64,000 nucleotides of DNA from Bacillus sp. NTK074B (GCF_017303375.1 NZ_JAFKOH010000014.1:1-64000); one strand, 5' to 3'; shown: positions 53,882-63,071, counted from the first letter of the stretch. Notes: generated from the letters alone by a model not told the origin. A program made the numbers and translations.

Positions 53882-54647
53882 GTTCCTTCAGCTCCTCTAC
53901 AAACGGAATGTAATACTCTAATGCTTTCTTTAATTCAGCATTGTCTTCAAACCCTGAAATCGCTAAACGTCTCGTCGCTGCTTTCCGGCGAATAATCGAA
54001 TTGAATTTTAGGCTAGGGTAGTCCTCATCAATGGATTCTTCCATGACTTCATTTTCTTTCGCTCTCGCATCAATCAAGGAGAATAAAATCCCGGCAGTTT
54101 GTAAAGCCGGATTATAGCGTTCCTTCGCTCCTTCAATGATTTCCAAGAACTTTGGAATCGCATAGTACGCAAACATCGATCCATCGAACATAACCACGGC
54201 ATAGCTTCCTGCTTCTGAGTATGTACTTAACGGCATGACTGTTTGTTCAGATAAAGCTGGTGGTGTATCGATGATAATCCAGTCATAATCGTCCATCACC
54301 GGTTCCAGTGCTTTTTGTAAAGCATCTAACTTTAATCCCTTCTCATACATTCTACGGGGCAGGGTAGCGAGAAAGTCGTTCGCTGGAATCAAATCCAGAT
54401 TCTCTTTGATCTTGATGATATAGGGACGCGCATTTTCATTGATAATCGCTTCTAAAATGGTCCTTTCTTCAAATACATTACAGATATCGTATTCGCTTGT
54501 GAGAAAGCTTGTCAGATTACCTTGGCCGTCCATATCAATGGCCAACACTTTTTCTTCTTGACTCAAGAGGTAGGAGGTAATCCCACTACTGGTCGATTTA
54601 GAACAGCCGCCTTTACTAATTCCAAACGTCACTATTTTGGCCGTCAA
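53853..54647 (-). CDS. parA: ParA-type partition ATPase
   Basis: 264 residues with the deviant Walker A KGGCSKSTSSG at residues 11-21, AIDMDGQGNLTSFL (A' motif) and WIIIDTPPALSE (Walker B). It moves plasmid copies apart over the nucleoid with its RHH partner. Short N-terminus (no DNA-binding domain) marks type Ib. TTG start at 54647 after AGGTG. A dispersed 12-mer copy lies in its upstream region, where a parS centromere is expected. Confidence 0.93.
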   Translation of the reverse strand: MTAKIVTFGISKGGCSKSTSSGITSYLLSQEEKVLAIDMDGQGNLTSFLTSEYDICNVFEERTILEAIINENARPYIIKIKENLDLIPANDFLATLPRRMYEKGLKLDALQKALEPVMDDYDWIIIDTPPALSEQTVMPLSTYSEAGSYAVVMFDGSMFAYYAIPKFLEIIEGAKERYNPALQTAGILFSLIDARAKENEVMEESIDEDYPSLKFNSIIRRKAATRRLAISGFEDNAELKKALEYYIPFVEELKERVQQKQPQR

Positions 54648-54680
54648 TTGAATACACCTCTTTCAATATATTATAACTTG

Positions 54681-54745
54681 ACTATGTATTTAATACGTTA
54701 TCATTATCGTAACATATGTCATTGTATATGTTAATTAAAACAATA
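54681..54745. repeat. Putative parS region with 12-mer copy H
   Basis: Upstream of parA: TAATACGTTATCATTATCG then AACATATGTC (54711-54720), ATTG, TATATGTTAATT. Overlapping inverted elements of AACATAT type; a natural location for the ParB-like protein to bind. Confidence 0.45.
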
Positions 54746-54844
54746 ATATCAAGTGATTATTTTATATAAATGATCTAGAGATGAAGACTATATATAGAAA
54801 CAGGAGAAATGGATTTAATGTACGAAAATGTACCTTTTACTACA

Positions 54845-55489
54845 TTAAAAAATTTTATCTTTGTAATATTGATTGGCCAGTGTGTTCATTATTTTTGAAT
54901 GTGTTTTCAAAATTTCATTAACACTTGATTTGTATTCTTTCATAACACGATCTATTGCCAAGGAGGACTCTTCATCATCCTCAATGCCGTTTGCCTCTTT
55001 CAACTTATATTCCAGCTGGCTAAGAAGCTGTAAAAAGGAATTCACATTAATAAAAGCTTCTCCGCTGATTTCTGCTGACCATTCTAATAATTGATCAGAT
55101 TTTTTCTGAATGGATATAGATTTATTTCTTATGTGCCTATACGTCTTTTCCTTAAGAAAATAATTGTTTAGCCTCACTTGAAACTCTTCCATTTGATCTT
55201 TTATCTTCTTACCATGAAGAGCCATTTTTGGATATCTATAACCGAAATCGATTTCCCTTTGTCTTTGAATAGTTAATATAACGCCATAAAGAGTAAGTAC
55301 ACCAGATATAATACCTCCAACCACGGCTCCAATGAATGATCCTAAGAAGCCTATCCAAGTTTTTTCGTCGCCAGCTACATTCCCGCCTTCTATAAACATA
55401 AGCGCATTAACAAAGACCGGGACCATAAAAATTACAATCATTATCCCTATTATTAAGAAAGTCCATTTAGATTTTTTCATTTTACTCAC
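54845..55489 (-). CDS. Membrane protein with long helical cytoplasmic domain
   Basis: 214 residues: two membrane spans (~9-30 and ~48-72, FLGSFIGAVVGGIISGVLTLYGVILT), then ~140 helical, charged residues with coiled-coil character. The overall form resembles small two-span proteins seen beside phage-exclusion genes, but no family is certain. Its start overlaps the resolvase stop by 8 bases, so they share an operon. Confidence 0.5.
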   Translation of the reverse strand: MSKMKKSKWTFLIIGIMIVIFMVPVFVNALMFIEGGNVAGDEKTWIGFLGSFIGAVVGGIISGVLTLYGVILTIQRQREIDFGYRYPKMALHGKKIKDQMEEFQVRLNNYFLKEKTYRHIRNKSISIQKKSDQLLEWSAEISGEAFINVNSFLQLLSQLEYKLKEANGIEDDEESSLAIDRVMKEYKSSVNEILKTHSKIMNTLANQYYKDKIF

Positions 55490-56072
55490 CTAGACTTTCT
55501 TTCTTTAATTGGTCTAACTTTCTATATAAAGAAGAACGAGAAACACTGGTAATTTCACAAATTTGATTTACTGTCATTTCCCCCTCATCATAAAGCTTTA
55601 CGGCATAATTAATTCCAGCATGATTATTGTGGTATTTCTTAACCCGGCCTTTATATTTTCCTTCTTTCTTAGCAAGGTCAATCCCCTCACGTTGCCTCAT
55701 TCGGATTAAATCTCTTTCCAACTGATTTACTCCACCCATAACTGTCATGAGGAAATTGCTATAAGGATTGTCTTCAGATAGATCAAGCCAGGTATCTTTC
55801 AATGATTTTAAATTGGCTTTTTTATTTTTAATGTTGTCCACTAACTCGAATAGGTCCCGTGTACTTCTGGTTATTCGAGTAAGGTCTGTAACAAAAATGG
55901 TATCGCCTTCCTCAAGAGAGCTCATCATCATTTGGAGCTCCGGTCGTTCCTGGGTGGCACCGGATAACTTTTCTTGATAAATAATATCCATTCCAATTTC
56001 GTTTAGCTGCTTTAATTGTCTGGCTGGATTTTGATCTACAGAACTTACTCGAACATACCCTATTTTTCTCAT
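55482..56072 (-). CDS. Second serine recombinase, resolvase family
   Basis: 196 residues: GYVRVSSVDQ (catalytic Ser), TDLTRITRSTRDLFELV, GGVNQLERDLIRMRQREG, then HTH MTVNQICEITSVSRSSLYRKL. It is clearly distinct from the recombinase at 14157-14732. GGAGGG precedes its ATG. No strong palindromic res site is obvious upstream. Confidence 0.9.
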   Translation of the reverse strand: MRKIGYVRVSSVDQNPARQLKQLNEIGMDIIYQEKLSGATQERPELQMMMSSLEEGDTIFVTDLTRITRSTRDLFELVDNIKNKKANLKSLKDTWLDLSEDNPYSNFLMTVMGGVNQLERDLIRMRQREGIDLAKKEGKYKGRVKKYHNNHAGINYAVKLYDEGEMTVNQICEITSVSRSSLYRKLDQLKKESLGE

Positions 56073-56290
56073 TTTTCACCCTCCTTTTTGAAACAAGTCT
56101 ATTGATACACCCCTAACACTGATTGTACCAGTTTCAGAGAATGGTTTATATAGCGTTCCAATAAAGTAGACCCTATTGGTATAAAAGGGGAGGCCATTAT
56201 TTTTTCAATAATTAGTAAATTCCTTGATACTTTAATTGGGGTCTTGTACTTTGTGGTAAAATATACCTGATTAGTTCATGGAGGGAAAAC

Positions 56291-57196
56291 ATGACTTACC
56301 AAGCTACTGAATTAGAGATTATTATGGGGGAGGCACTTTTTGAAAAGGGCTTTTTCTTTGATGAACAAGTATATGTAAAAAAAGGTAACAAACATTATGA
56401 GTTTGATTTTGTAGTGTATGGAGATTTCTGTAAAGTTGTAGTGGAATGTGATGGCCCTCATCATTTTCAAAATCATAGATGGTATAAGGATTTAATGAGG
56501 GATTTATGGACTGTAACCAATGATTTTCAAGATGTTCTACGCTTTAATCGTTATCAGATTAGACACAATATCGACGGATGTTTAAAAGAGATCCAGCGAT
56601 CTATCGAGCAACTAAATACAGCTCTCAAGCATGATACGCAGCGAAAAATTTTGTTGGACTCAGAAAAGCAAAAGATTTTAATGAGAAAGAGTTCTCGTTT
56701 TTACAAAGGCAAAAGACCTTTTAGTAAATATACTGGAAAAAAAGTAAATATACCTACAAAAATACCTGAAGACATTCTTTATAAAGAGAGGGTGGAGTTC
56801 CTTCAGAACTCCAATAAATTTCACTTGAATGTTAATTTTTCAAGTAATTCAAGAAATTCAAAGATAAGACTCAAAGAGACTACAAATCATTTGGAGAAGG
56901 GTAACGATTTAATTGAACTTGACGAGGGGTTGAAGATTCCATTGGATGAGGAGGTTTATTATAGAAAGGTTAAGGCATTATCGATTCCAGATAAAAAGTT
57001 ACTCTGGTTTATTATTAAAAATACAACAAAAGATGGATTTTGTGTTTTTGTAGGAAAAAAAGATCAGATAAGAAGTTTAATCAATAATCAGTTATTAGAA
57101 GTAAATTATTTATACAAAAGCAACAAGGAGGAAATCAGTTTAGTAGTCCTTCCTTTTGCACCTCATATGTTAAAGTTTTACAGAAGTAGAGTATAA
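56291..57196 (+). CDS. DUF559/Vsr-like endonuclease-domain protein
   Basis: 301 residues. The first ~110 residues carry a restriction-endonuclease-like core: EIIMGEALFEKGF, EFDFVVYGDFCKVVVECDGPHHF (D..ExD-type metal site), then RFNRYQIRHNIDGCLKEIQ. DUF559/Vsr-like domains cut DNA or sit in defence proteins. The remaining ~190 residues are basic and unrecognised. An extended -10 (TGGTAAAAT) lies ~35 bases upstream. Next gene is 26 bases on. Confidence 0.65.
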   Translation: MTYQATELEIIMGEALFEKGFFFDEQVYVKKGNKHYEFDFVVYGDFCKVVVECDGPHHFQNHRWYKDLMRDLWTVTNDFQDVLRFNRYQIRHNIDGCLKEIQRSIEQLNTALKHDTQRKILLDSEKQKILMRKSSRFYKGKRPFSKYTGKKVNIPTKIPEDILYKERVEFLQNSNKFHLNVNFSSNSRNSKIRLKETTNHLEKGNDLIELDEGLKIPLDEEVYYRKVKALSIPDKKLLWFIIKNTTKDGFCVFVGKKDQIRSLINNQLLEVNYLYKSNKEEISLVVLPFAPHMLKFYRSRV

Positions 57197-57222
57197 CATT
57201 AAAGAAAGAAGAAGGGGATTGA

Positions 57223-58035
57223 ATGAATAGAACTGATATGGTCTTTGGCTATCTTCAAAATTATATTAAAGATAAATACGATAAATACAGTGAGGAGATT
57301 TTAATATCAAACGAAGAAGATTCATTGTTCGATTTAAGTTTTTCCAATTTTTTAGATGAAATGAAATTTGCCTTACTATATAAAAATGGAAAATATGAGT
57401 TAGTGTTAGAAAAAGCACGTAATTTAGTATATGGAAAGCTTCTGGAATTGGAAAATTTAGAGGTGGATATTTTATTCGTAAACTGTACAGATAGTTTAAC
57501 TGAAAAAGAAATTCAAAATGTATTGGAATCAGAAAAATACATGCTTGAACCTCCTATTTCTCAGAAGCATCAATCAATAGCCGGTGAATTTCTAAATATT
57601 ATAAGTGAAAAGGTTGTTGAAAACATATCCATATATTCTAACATTAATCTTAAACAGTATATTGAAGATCTAAAAGCCAGTATAATAAGCTTTGCTTTTA
57701 ATGGATCTCTTGCGGGGGATGATGTTGCTACAAGAAACTACTGGGAAGAATATTGTTTTCAGATTCAATATGGAGAAGATTATGTTCTAGGGATCATTCA
57801 AACAGATATTGAATTACAAATAGAAAAACAACTGAAAGAGATTGCATATAAAGATATAGTTCTCTTATACACTGAAACTGATAATTATTATGGGGAAGTA
57901 TATGATATTAGTTCACCATTTCCTGAAAGAGATGAAATGGTTGAAAGTATATTGAGGAAATTTTTTGATGAAATCAGCTGGGAAGCAAGTAATACCTTTG
58001 TTCCTGACTTTTATAATGGAGAAGACTGGGAGTAA
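57223..58035 (+). CDS. Unknown acidic protein paired with the endonuclease-like gene
   Basis: 270 residues, GAAGGGG before the ATG. Acidic and mixed alpha/beta, without membrane spans, zinc sites or motifs I recognise. Strongly biased to Glu, Ile, Lys and Asn. Its close spacing after the nuclease-like gene suggests a two-gene operon, possibly nuclease plus partner or immunity protein. Confidence 0.45.
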   Translation: MNRTDMVFGYLQNYIKDKYDKYSEEILISNEEDSLFDLSFSNFLDEMKFALLYKNGKYELVLEKARNLVYGKLLELENLEVDILFVNCTDSLTEKEIQNVLESEKYMLEPPISQKHQSIAGEFLNIISEKVVENISIYSNINLKQYIEDLKASIISFAFNGSLAGDDVATRNYWEEYCFQIQYGEDYVLGIIQTDIELQIEKQLKEIAYKDIVLLYTETDNYYGEVYDISSPFPERDEMVESILRKFFDEISWEASNTFVPDFYNGEDWE

Positions 58036-58135
58036 GGATAATTAGCATTAACGGTGATATGTTTTTGAAATTAGTATTTAATTACATGAGCAGTTTGTTG
58101 AAATATAAGGTAAAGGGTTGAAGGAGATTCCTAAA

Positions 58136-59074
58136 ATGAAAAAGAAATTGAACTGTTTAATTATATTTTTAACGACCATCTATATGGTTGGATGTACCAA
58201 CGTAGAAGATACACCTGTTACAGAAAAAGAAACAGCCCCACAAGAAGTAACAACAGAGAATACAAGTCAAAATAGCGAAAAAGAAGAAGCTGCCCCTGCA
58301 GTTGTTGAAGAACCGGTAGCAGAGGAAGCACCAACCCAAACAAGTGATGATCCATTTCCGGGATACAAACGTATAGAAGTTGATGGTGGTGATTTGTCTG
58401 GATATCGTGAACCTAACGTCGTTGTGGACATTGGTTATGGGGACCGTGAATATTGGGCATTTACGAATGAATACGGGCAGTTAATACGCGTCATTGCAGA
58501 CGAAATCATCTTACAAGATGACCGTAACGAGCCAGTATTATCGTCTGGCAGGTACTACTCTGATGAGGCGAAGGTTCCTGGTGTCGAAAGTGACGTTTTA
58601 GATGAAGGACATATTATTGCTGATTCTCTCGGTGGGGTATCGAATGCGTATAATATAACCCCACAAGATAGTACGCTCAACCGACATGGGGACCAAGCTT
58701 ATCTGGAAGACGCAATTCGCAAAGCAGGTGGAGCTACGAACTTTGAGGCCATTATTACTTATCCGAATACGGAAACGCAAATTCCTTCACATTATCAATA
58801 TACTTATACATTAAGAGGGAATGAAATAGTTGATGCATTTGACAATGTGAACTCTGATGAAGTAAATGAATCACTCGGATTAACAGAAAGTGAGCCGGCC
58901 GAATCAACAAGTTCTAATACAAACGGTGATATTTCTAGCGTGGATACCAACGGTAATGGACAGGTGACGATTAAAGAAGCAGAAGCAGCTGGTTTCAGCA
59001 TGCCAATAACGAGTGATCATTGGCTCTATCAATATATGGACGATCGAGATGGTGATGGACTAGTAGGTGAGTAA
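58136..59074 (+). CDS. Secreted DNA/RNA non-specific endonuclease lipoprotein with Ca-binding C-terminus
   Basis: 312 residues from the ATG at 58136 (GAAGGAG upstream). Signal peptide with lipobox (YMVGC), a Glu/Pro/Thr-rich stalk to ~80, then a nuclease domain with DEGHIIADSLGG (His general base), NAYNITPQ and HGDQAYLEDAIR. The C-terminus contains calcium-loop patterns DTNGNGQVTIKEAE and DRDGDGLVGE, the latter like an Excalibur motif. It probably degrades DNA at the cell surface. Independent of its neighbours. Confidence 0.8.
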   Translation: MKKKLNCLIIFLTTIYMVGCTNVEDTPVTEKETAPQEVTTENTSQNSEKEEAAPAVVEEPVAEEAPTQTSDDPFPGYKRIEVDGGDLSGYREPNVVVDIGYGDREYWAFTNEYGQLIRVIADEIILQDDRNEPVLSSGRYYSDEAKVPGVESDVLDEGHIIADSLGGVSNAYNITPQDSTLNRHGDQAYLEDAIRKAGGATNFEAIITYPNTETQIPSHYQYTYTLRGNEIVDAFDNVNSDEVNESLGLTESEPAESTSSNTNGDISSVDTNGNGQVTIKEAEAAGFSMPITSDHWLYQYMDDRDGDGLVGE

Positions 59075-59329
59075 CCATTTGCTACGTTATGAAATGTTTG
59101 CAATTACGGAGACTGAGTAACGGAGATAACTTAGAAATAGATCTATATGTGATTGCGAAGCAGATAAGCTCTTTATTCCGTTAAAGGGCAGTTTAATTGA
59201 AGAAGGATTCCATACTCTAACTGATGCAATTTTTAAAACGAATTCCAAATATAGGATTTTCTTTTCGATCGGAATAAGATTTAGTTTGCTTAAACGAAAA
59301 GTGAATATTTATTTAAGGACAATCATAAA

Positions 59330-59346
59330 CCTCTTATGATAAGAGG
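59330..59346 (+). promoter_or_regulatory. Hairpin covering the vanZ-like ribosome site
   Basis: CCTCTTA-TGA-TAAGAGG is a perfect 7-bp stem whose right arm contains the AGAGG ribosome site of the gene starting at 59355. Pairing would hide the site and may limit translation. Confidence 0.4.
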
Positions 59347-59354
59347 TGATTAGA

Positions 59355-59801
59355 ATGCAAAAGCAACATACGATATTTATTATTTTATTTTTGTTTTATC
59401 TATTTGTGTTGTTGGTAGTGAGCTTTGTAGGATTGGGATTTGGAATGAACCACTTGAGGACGATTAATTACGAAGAGGTAAATAATAATTTTGTTCCCTT
59501 GAAAACTCTGATTGGATACGTTTTTAATATTGACCATTATAACTTTGATACTTGGTTCTACAATACTTTTGGAATAGTTATCTTATTTATGCCATTAGGT
59601 TTCCTACTTCCAAAAGTTTTCTCTAACTTAAATACATTAAAAAATGTTTTATTTTTTGCACTAGTGCTGAGTCTGTGTATTGAAGTTTTTCAGTTTCTAA
59701 CTAAATTAGGAGTATTAGATGTAGATGATGTTATATTAAACCTAATTGGAGCTGCCTTAGGATACCTGATCTTCAAGATTCAGATAAAAAGTAAAATTTA
59801 G
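59355..59801 (+). CDS. VanZ-family membrane protein
   Basis: 148 residues with about four spans. VanZ features: FNTFGIVILFMPLGFLLP pattern (YNTFGIVILFMPLGFL), ..IEVFQFLTKLGVLDVDDVILNLIGAALGYLIF with the conserved E..Q and DDVxLN. VanZ-like proteins are membrane proteins linked with glycopeptide tolerance, but most have no proven role. ATG at 59355 is preferred over the GTG at 59346 because of AGAGGTG. Confidence 0.85.
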   Translation: MQKQHTIFIILFLFYLFVLLVVSFVGLGFGMNHLRTINYEEVNNNFVPLKTLIGYVFNIDHYNFDTWFYNTFGIVILFMPLGFLLPKVFSNLNTLKNVLFFALVLSLCIEVFQFLTKLGVLDVDDVILNLIGAALGYLIFKIQIKSKI

Positions 59802-59929
59802 GTTATTGAATATTAGGGACAATAACAGAAGATCAGCTGCTGAGATCAAGTTTATTGCCCGTATTCATTATCGGGCAGGTTAATGGAATAAGGGTGAATT
59901 TTAGGGAACACTAAAATGAGGTGTTCTCT

Positions 59930-60643
59930 ATGAAAATTTACATCAGTTTATTAATTAGTCTCATTTTTGTGATTAATCCTTCTATTGCAGGAGCAAAGAT
60001 TGAAGGGTATGAGGTTGTTAGTCACAACGATAAAGAGAATATAACTCTTTACGGAAAGAAAATGGATGATTTATATAGGGGATTTAAAGTTGATTTTAAA
60101 GGGCAAATTTACACAAGACCTTTTTGGAATAGCGTAACAAGCCCTACTTACGCTTCACAAATTTTCTATATAGACATCAACAAGGACAAAAAGGAAGAGC
60201 TAATCATTACCTTGACAACAGGGTACGGTACTGGTTTGTTATGGGAAGAAGTTCACGTTTTTGACACGCTGGATAATCGACTGAACGTAAACGAAGTGAT
60301 TGTTGATAATCCTTTAGCAATTGTTTATAAGAACGTAAAAACAAAGTTATCAAATGAGGAAGCGGAAATCCGAGTAGGAAATAAGGAGTATAAAGTCGAT
60401 ATAACTCCATTTGAAATCAAAGCTGAGAACTTATTTGATGATGTAGGTTTCGGGAGCATTATTGATTATGAAATTATTAACAATAATCTTATGGTCAAAG
60501 TGAGTGGGCAAATATCCCCTGCAAGTTATATTGGAGATGTTATCGTAACTTATGAATACCGCGATAAAATGTATCAATCGAAAACAATTGACTTTATAAC
60601 GGATATTGATAAAAACCCTTTTTATGGTCCAGTTAAACATTAA
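59930..60643 (+). CDS. Secreted protein of unknown function
   Basis: 237 residues from the ATG at 59930 (GAGGTG). Signal peptide ~1-23 (YISLLISLIFVINPSIAGA). The mature part has a DINKDKKEELIITLTTG segment like an FG-GAP/VCBS calcium loop (D-x-N-x-D) and further beta strands. Probably a surface or secreted beta-rich protein. Confidence 0.55.
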   Translation: MKIYISLLISLIFVINPSIAGAKIEGYEVVSHNDKENITLYGKKMDDLYRGFKVDFKGQIYTRPFWNSVTSPTYASQIFYIDINKDKKEELIITLTTGYGTGLLWEEVHVFDTLDNRLNVNEVIVDNPLAIVYKNVKTKLSNEEAEIRVGNKEYKVDITPFEIKAENLFDDVGFGSIIDYEIINNNLMVKVSGQISPASYIGDVIVTYEYRDKMYQSKTIDFITDIDKNPFYGPVKH

Positions 60644-60740
60644 GCGATATTCAAGTAAAGGGGGCGTTAGTTGAAGATGAGATCATAAGATCGCACATTT
60701 CAGATAACTTTCATGCTTGGTGGTATATTTAAATACTTTA

Positions 60741-60786
60741 TTTAACAACAATAAATATAATACATATGTCATTAACGTTGTTAACA
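60741..60786. repeat. Dispersed 12-mer hairpin, copy I
   Basis: Core AATACATATGTC (60759-60770) flanked by TTTAACAACAATAAAT and ATTAACGTTGTTAA, an imperfect long stem with one bulge. Confidence 0.6.
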
Positions 60787-60813
60787 TATAATATGTTGAT
60801 AAATATTATTTGT

Positions 60814-60850
60814 CAGAAACCCTTTAGTCACGTTGATTAAAGGGTTTCTG
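60814..60850. terminator. Terminator at the end of the putative second rep gene
   Basis: CAGAAACCCTTTA (60814-60826) / TAAAGGGTTTCTG (60838-60850), perfect 13-bp arms. The right arm covers the stop codon of the minus-strand gene; on the plus strand it is followed by ATTTTATTTTTT. Confidence 0.7.
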
Positions 60851-62657
60851 ATTTTATTTTTTCTTTTAACCAATTAAGCATTTTTTTATCGTTGTTTTTG
60901 TTTTGTCTTTTGTTTTCTTTCCGGATGTAGCGAGAGAGTGTGGTATGAGCGATACCAATCTCCAACGCAGATTGCCGAATGCTCATTTCTAAGGAATCAA
61001 TCGTTTCTTTCATAATTTCTGGAGTAAGGCTGACTGTTGAATCCTCATCCAAGTCGAATGCTTGTTGTTCTGCTTTTAAATCTGAAGGTACAGATATAGC
61101 TTCAGTCGAAGCAGCTGTTTCTTGCTGAGTCCATTCAAAGAAAGGAACCTCTTTTGAATGAATGGTCATATCCTTTGATTTTGTTTGATCAGTAAGCTCT
61201 AATATCTTTTGGTTCATAGGTATAGTGGTATGTTCCAACAAGCTTTTTTGATTTTCCTTTATCACTAGATCGGTGGGGAGCAAGATAATACTCAGCTTTT
61301 CCCAGTAGTTCTTTAACCAGCCTCTTTTCCCGATTTTGTCTTCATCAATCTCTTCAGTATACGACCAGTTTTTCAACACGCCGTCGTTTTGCAATTCGTC
61401 CAGGATGCCTTCAAATTTATCTCGAATCTGAACTCCATTGTAACGAGAAGAAAAGTCCATGACTTTTAATAAAGTGGACACTTTAAAAGGCTGATGCAGG
61501 GATCTTTTTACCGTACGGATTTTCCACTGTAAATTGAGATAACGCGTTAAGCGCTTCTGTTCCCGTTGCGTAAAGTGACTGTACTGAAAGACTTTTAAAT
61601 CAAGCAAGCCAATTGATCGGTTCGGACCCTCGAGATAGGGGGTTAATACAGAGGTGGGTTTCACTTGAACCGCATAGATACCCTTTGCTTCCCCCGTTTT
61701 TTTATCATAGGCAACCCGGATCTTCCCGATTTCAAACATTTTTTGAAAGTCTTTGAACTTATACAATTCTTTATCCTTTATGTCTTGGGTGTTGATCACT
61801 TTGATTTTTTGTTCGCCCATGGATACCCAGATGCTTGAAAGGGCTGCGACACGTTTCATGATATTAAAGCGATCTTCTTCTCTGAAATCGATCTCACGCC
61901 CATTTGATGATCTTTTCTTCAGATTGCGAAGACGCAAGGCATCATTGCTGTGAAATTCAATATAGCCATCCCTGTTTTTCGGTGTGACCATCCATAAGTA
62001 TGTAATCAAATCAAAGAGATCGGCCGTCATCTCATCTAAAGAACTAAGGGTGGATTCAATTAATTCCAGCCACATTTCCTGTTGATCGGAGGAAAGTTCA
62101 GCCACCTGTGTGTCATGGGGGCGGAGCTCTGCCAGTCCGCGCACTTTTCCACGGTTGTCGATGATCTGAGTTGCCATGTGACCGGTTTCTCCTTCCTGAA
62201 AGTCTTTCTTCTTGGTGACGATATCACGCATTAAATGATAATCGATGTCCATACTGGAGTAGATGTATTCTCGATTCAGTGCTTCACTAATCTTTTCATC
62301 ATTGATGCTGCGTTTGACTTCTTCTTCAGGAAATTCCTGAATGAAGTGCCCGGCCAAGAGAATCTTGATGGTGTCTTTATGCTTCGTTACAGCTTCTTGT
62401 ATCATTTGTTTGGTGATATGCTGATTGAAGCATATCGTTTGGGTGAACAAGAAAAAAAGCGCTCGAAAGCTTGGACTCATTTCATTAGAAGGGGTTTCAT
62501 GATGAATTTCTCCTTCAGTCAAATGGTAGGCGTCTCGTTTCCAGGTTTGTAGAATATATGTCCGATCTTCGAAAAGTGATTTGGACTCTTCATAGATCGC
62601 TATCTTTAATAACTTATAAGGTAAGAGTAAGTGTCCAGGTATGCTTTCATACTCCAT
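60837..62657 (-). CDS. Putative second plasmid replication initiator with C-terminal HTH
   Basis: 606 residues. Residues ~200-300 (SSLDEMTADLFDLITYLWM... EEDRFNIMKRVAALSSIWVSM) and ~370-470 (YLNLQWKIRTVKRSLHQPFKVSTLLKVM..., ILDELQNDGVLKNWSY) have a winged-helix initiator-like pattern. A C-terminal helix-turn-helix (SIRQSALEIGIAHTTLSRYIRKENK) and basic tail follow. Repeats of AAAATGCACCA lie immediately upstream of the gene, the normal place for iterons. No exact family is recalled; initiator function is inferred. GAGTTT..., a weak ribosome site, precedes the ATG (AAAGGAG nearby). Confidence 0.5.
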   Translation of the reverse strand: MEYESIPGHLLLPYKLLKIAIYEESKSLFEDRTYILQTWKRDAYHLTEGEIHHETPSNEMSPSFRALFFLFTQTICFNQHITKQMIQEAVTKHKDTIKILLAGHFIQEFPEEEVKRSINDEKISEALNREYIYSSMDIDYHLMRDIVTKKKDFQEGETGHMATQIIDNRGKVRGLAELRPHDTQVAELSSDQQEMWLELIESTLSSLDEMTADLFDLITYLWMVTPKNRDGYIEFHSNDALRLRNLKKRSSNGREIDFREEDRFNIMKRVAALSSIWVSMGEQKIKVINTQDIKDKELYKFKDFQKMFEIGKIRVAYDKKTGEAKGIYAVQVKPTSVLTPYLEGPNRSIGLLDLKVFQYSHFTQREQKRLTRYLNLQWKIRTVKRSLHQPFKVSTLLKVMDFSSRYNGVQIRDKFEGILDELQNDGVLKNWSYTEEIDEDKIGKRGWLKNYWEKLSIILLPTDLVIKENQKSLLEHTTIPMNQKILELTDQTKSKDMTIHSKEVPFFEWTQQETAASTEAISVPSDLKAEQQAFDLDEDSTVSLTPEIMKETIDSLEMSIRQSALEIGIAHTTLSRYIRKENKRQNKNNDKKMLNWLKEKIKSETL

Positions 62658-62720
62658 TGGTAGAAAACTCCTTTCGGTTGTGCAATAAGAATATGTAAAA
62701 CTTAATGGGTACTTATATTT

Positions 62721-62837
62721 TGCACCAATATAAAAAATGCACCACGTAGGTTACAGTATAACAGGGATTGCGCCCGTATGGTTTAAAAAATGCACCAGAT
62801 ATTACACAGGTTCCGAATCATAAATCAAAATGCACCA
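62721..62837. repeat. Four ATGCACCA repeats upstream of the putative initiator (iteron-like)
   Basis: TGCACCA at 62721, 62738, 62791 and 62831, three of them as AAAATGCACCA and two as TAAAAAATGCACCA. All in the same orientation, with spacings of 17, 53 and 40 bases. Also contains AT-rich spacers. Looks like an origin or operator of the adjacent gene. Confidence 0.65.
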
Positions 62838-62930
62838 ATCAACGATGATAGAACGGGTTTATTTACTGGATTAACCATTTTCTATTATTGGATCCAGCCG
62901 ACAAACTGCTGATATTATATGCTAAGGGAT

Positions 62931-62958
62931 CGTTGTCTCTAGATTTCAAGAGACAACG
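62931..62958. other. Inverted repeat near the repeat array
   Basis: CGTTGTCTCT / AGAGACAACG, perfect 10-bp arms with an 8-base loop, ~95 bases beyond the last iteron-like repeat. No T run follows; possible replication or antisense-RNA structure. Confidence 0.5.
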
Positions 62959-63018
62959 GAGCTATTTCATAAATGATTGAAGAGGTAAAGTTGAAATTAT
63001 AGTAAACTTGTAGTTTAT

Positions 63019-63071
63019 AAAAAAAGAAGTAAGCTTTTTTCATTTTAGAAAAAGCTTACTTCTTTTTTTAT
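63019..63071. terminator. Bidirectional A/T-tailed terminator
   Basis: AAAAAAGAAGTAAGCTTTTT and its complement (~63049-63070) form a ~20-bp stem with A and T tails on both sides, downstream of the small membrane protein gene on the minus strand. Confidence 0.8.
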
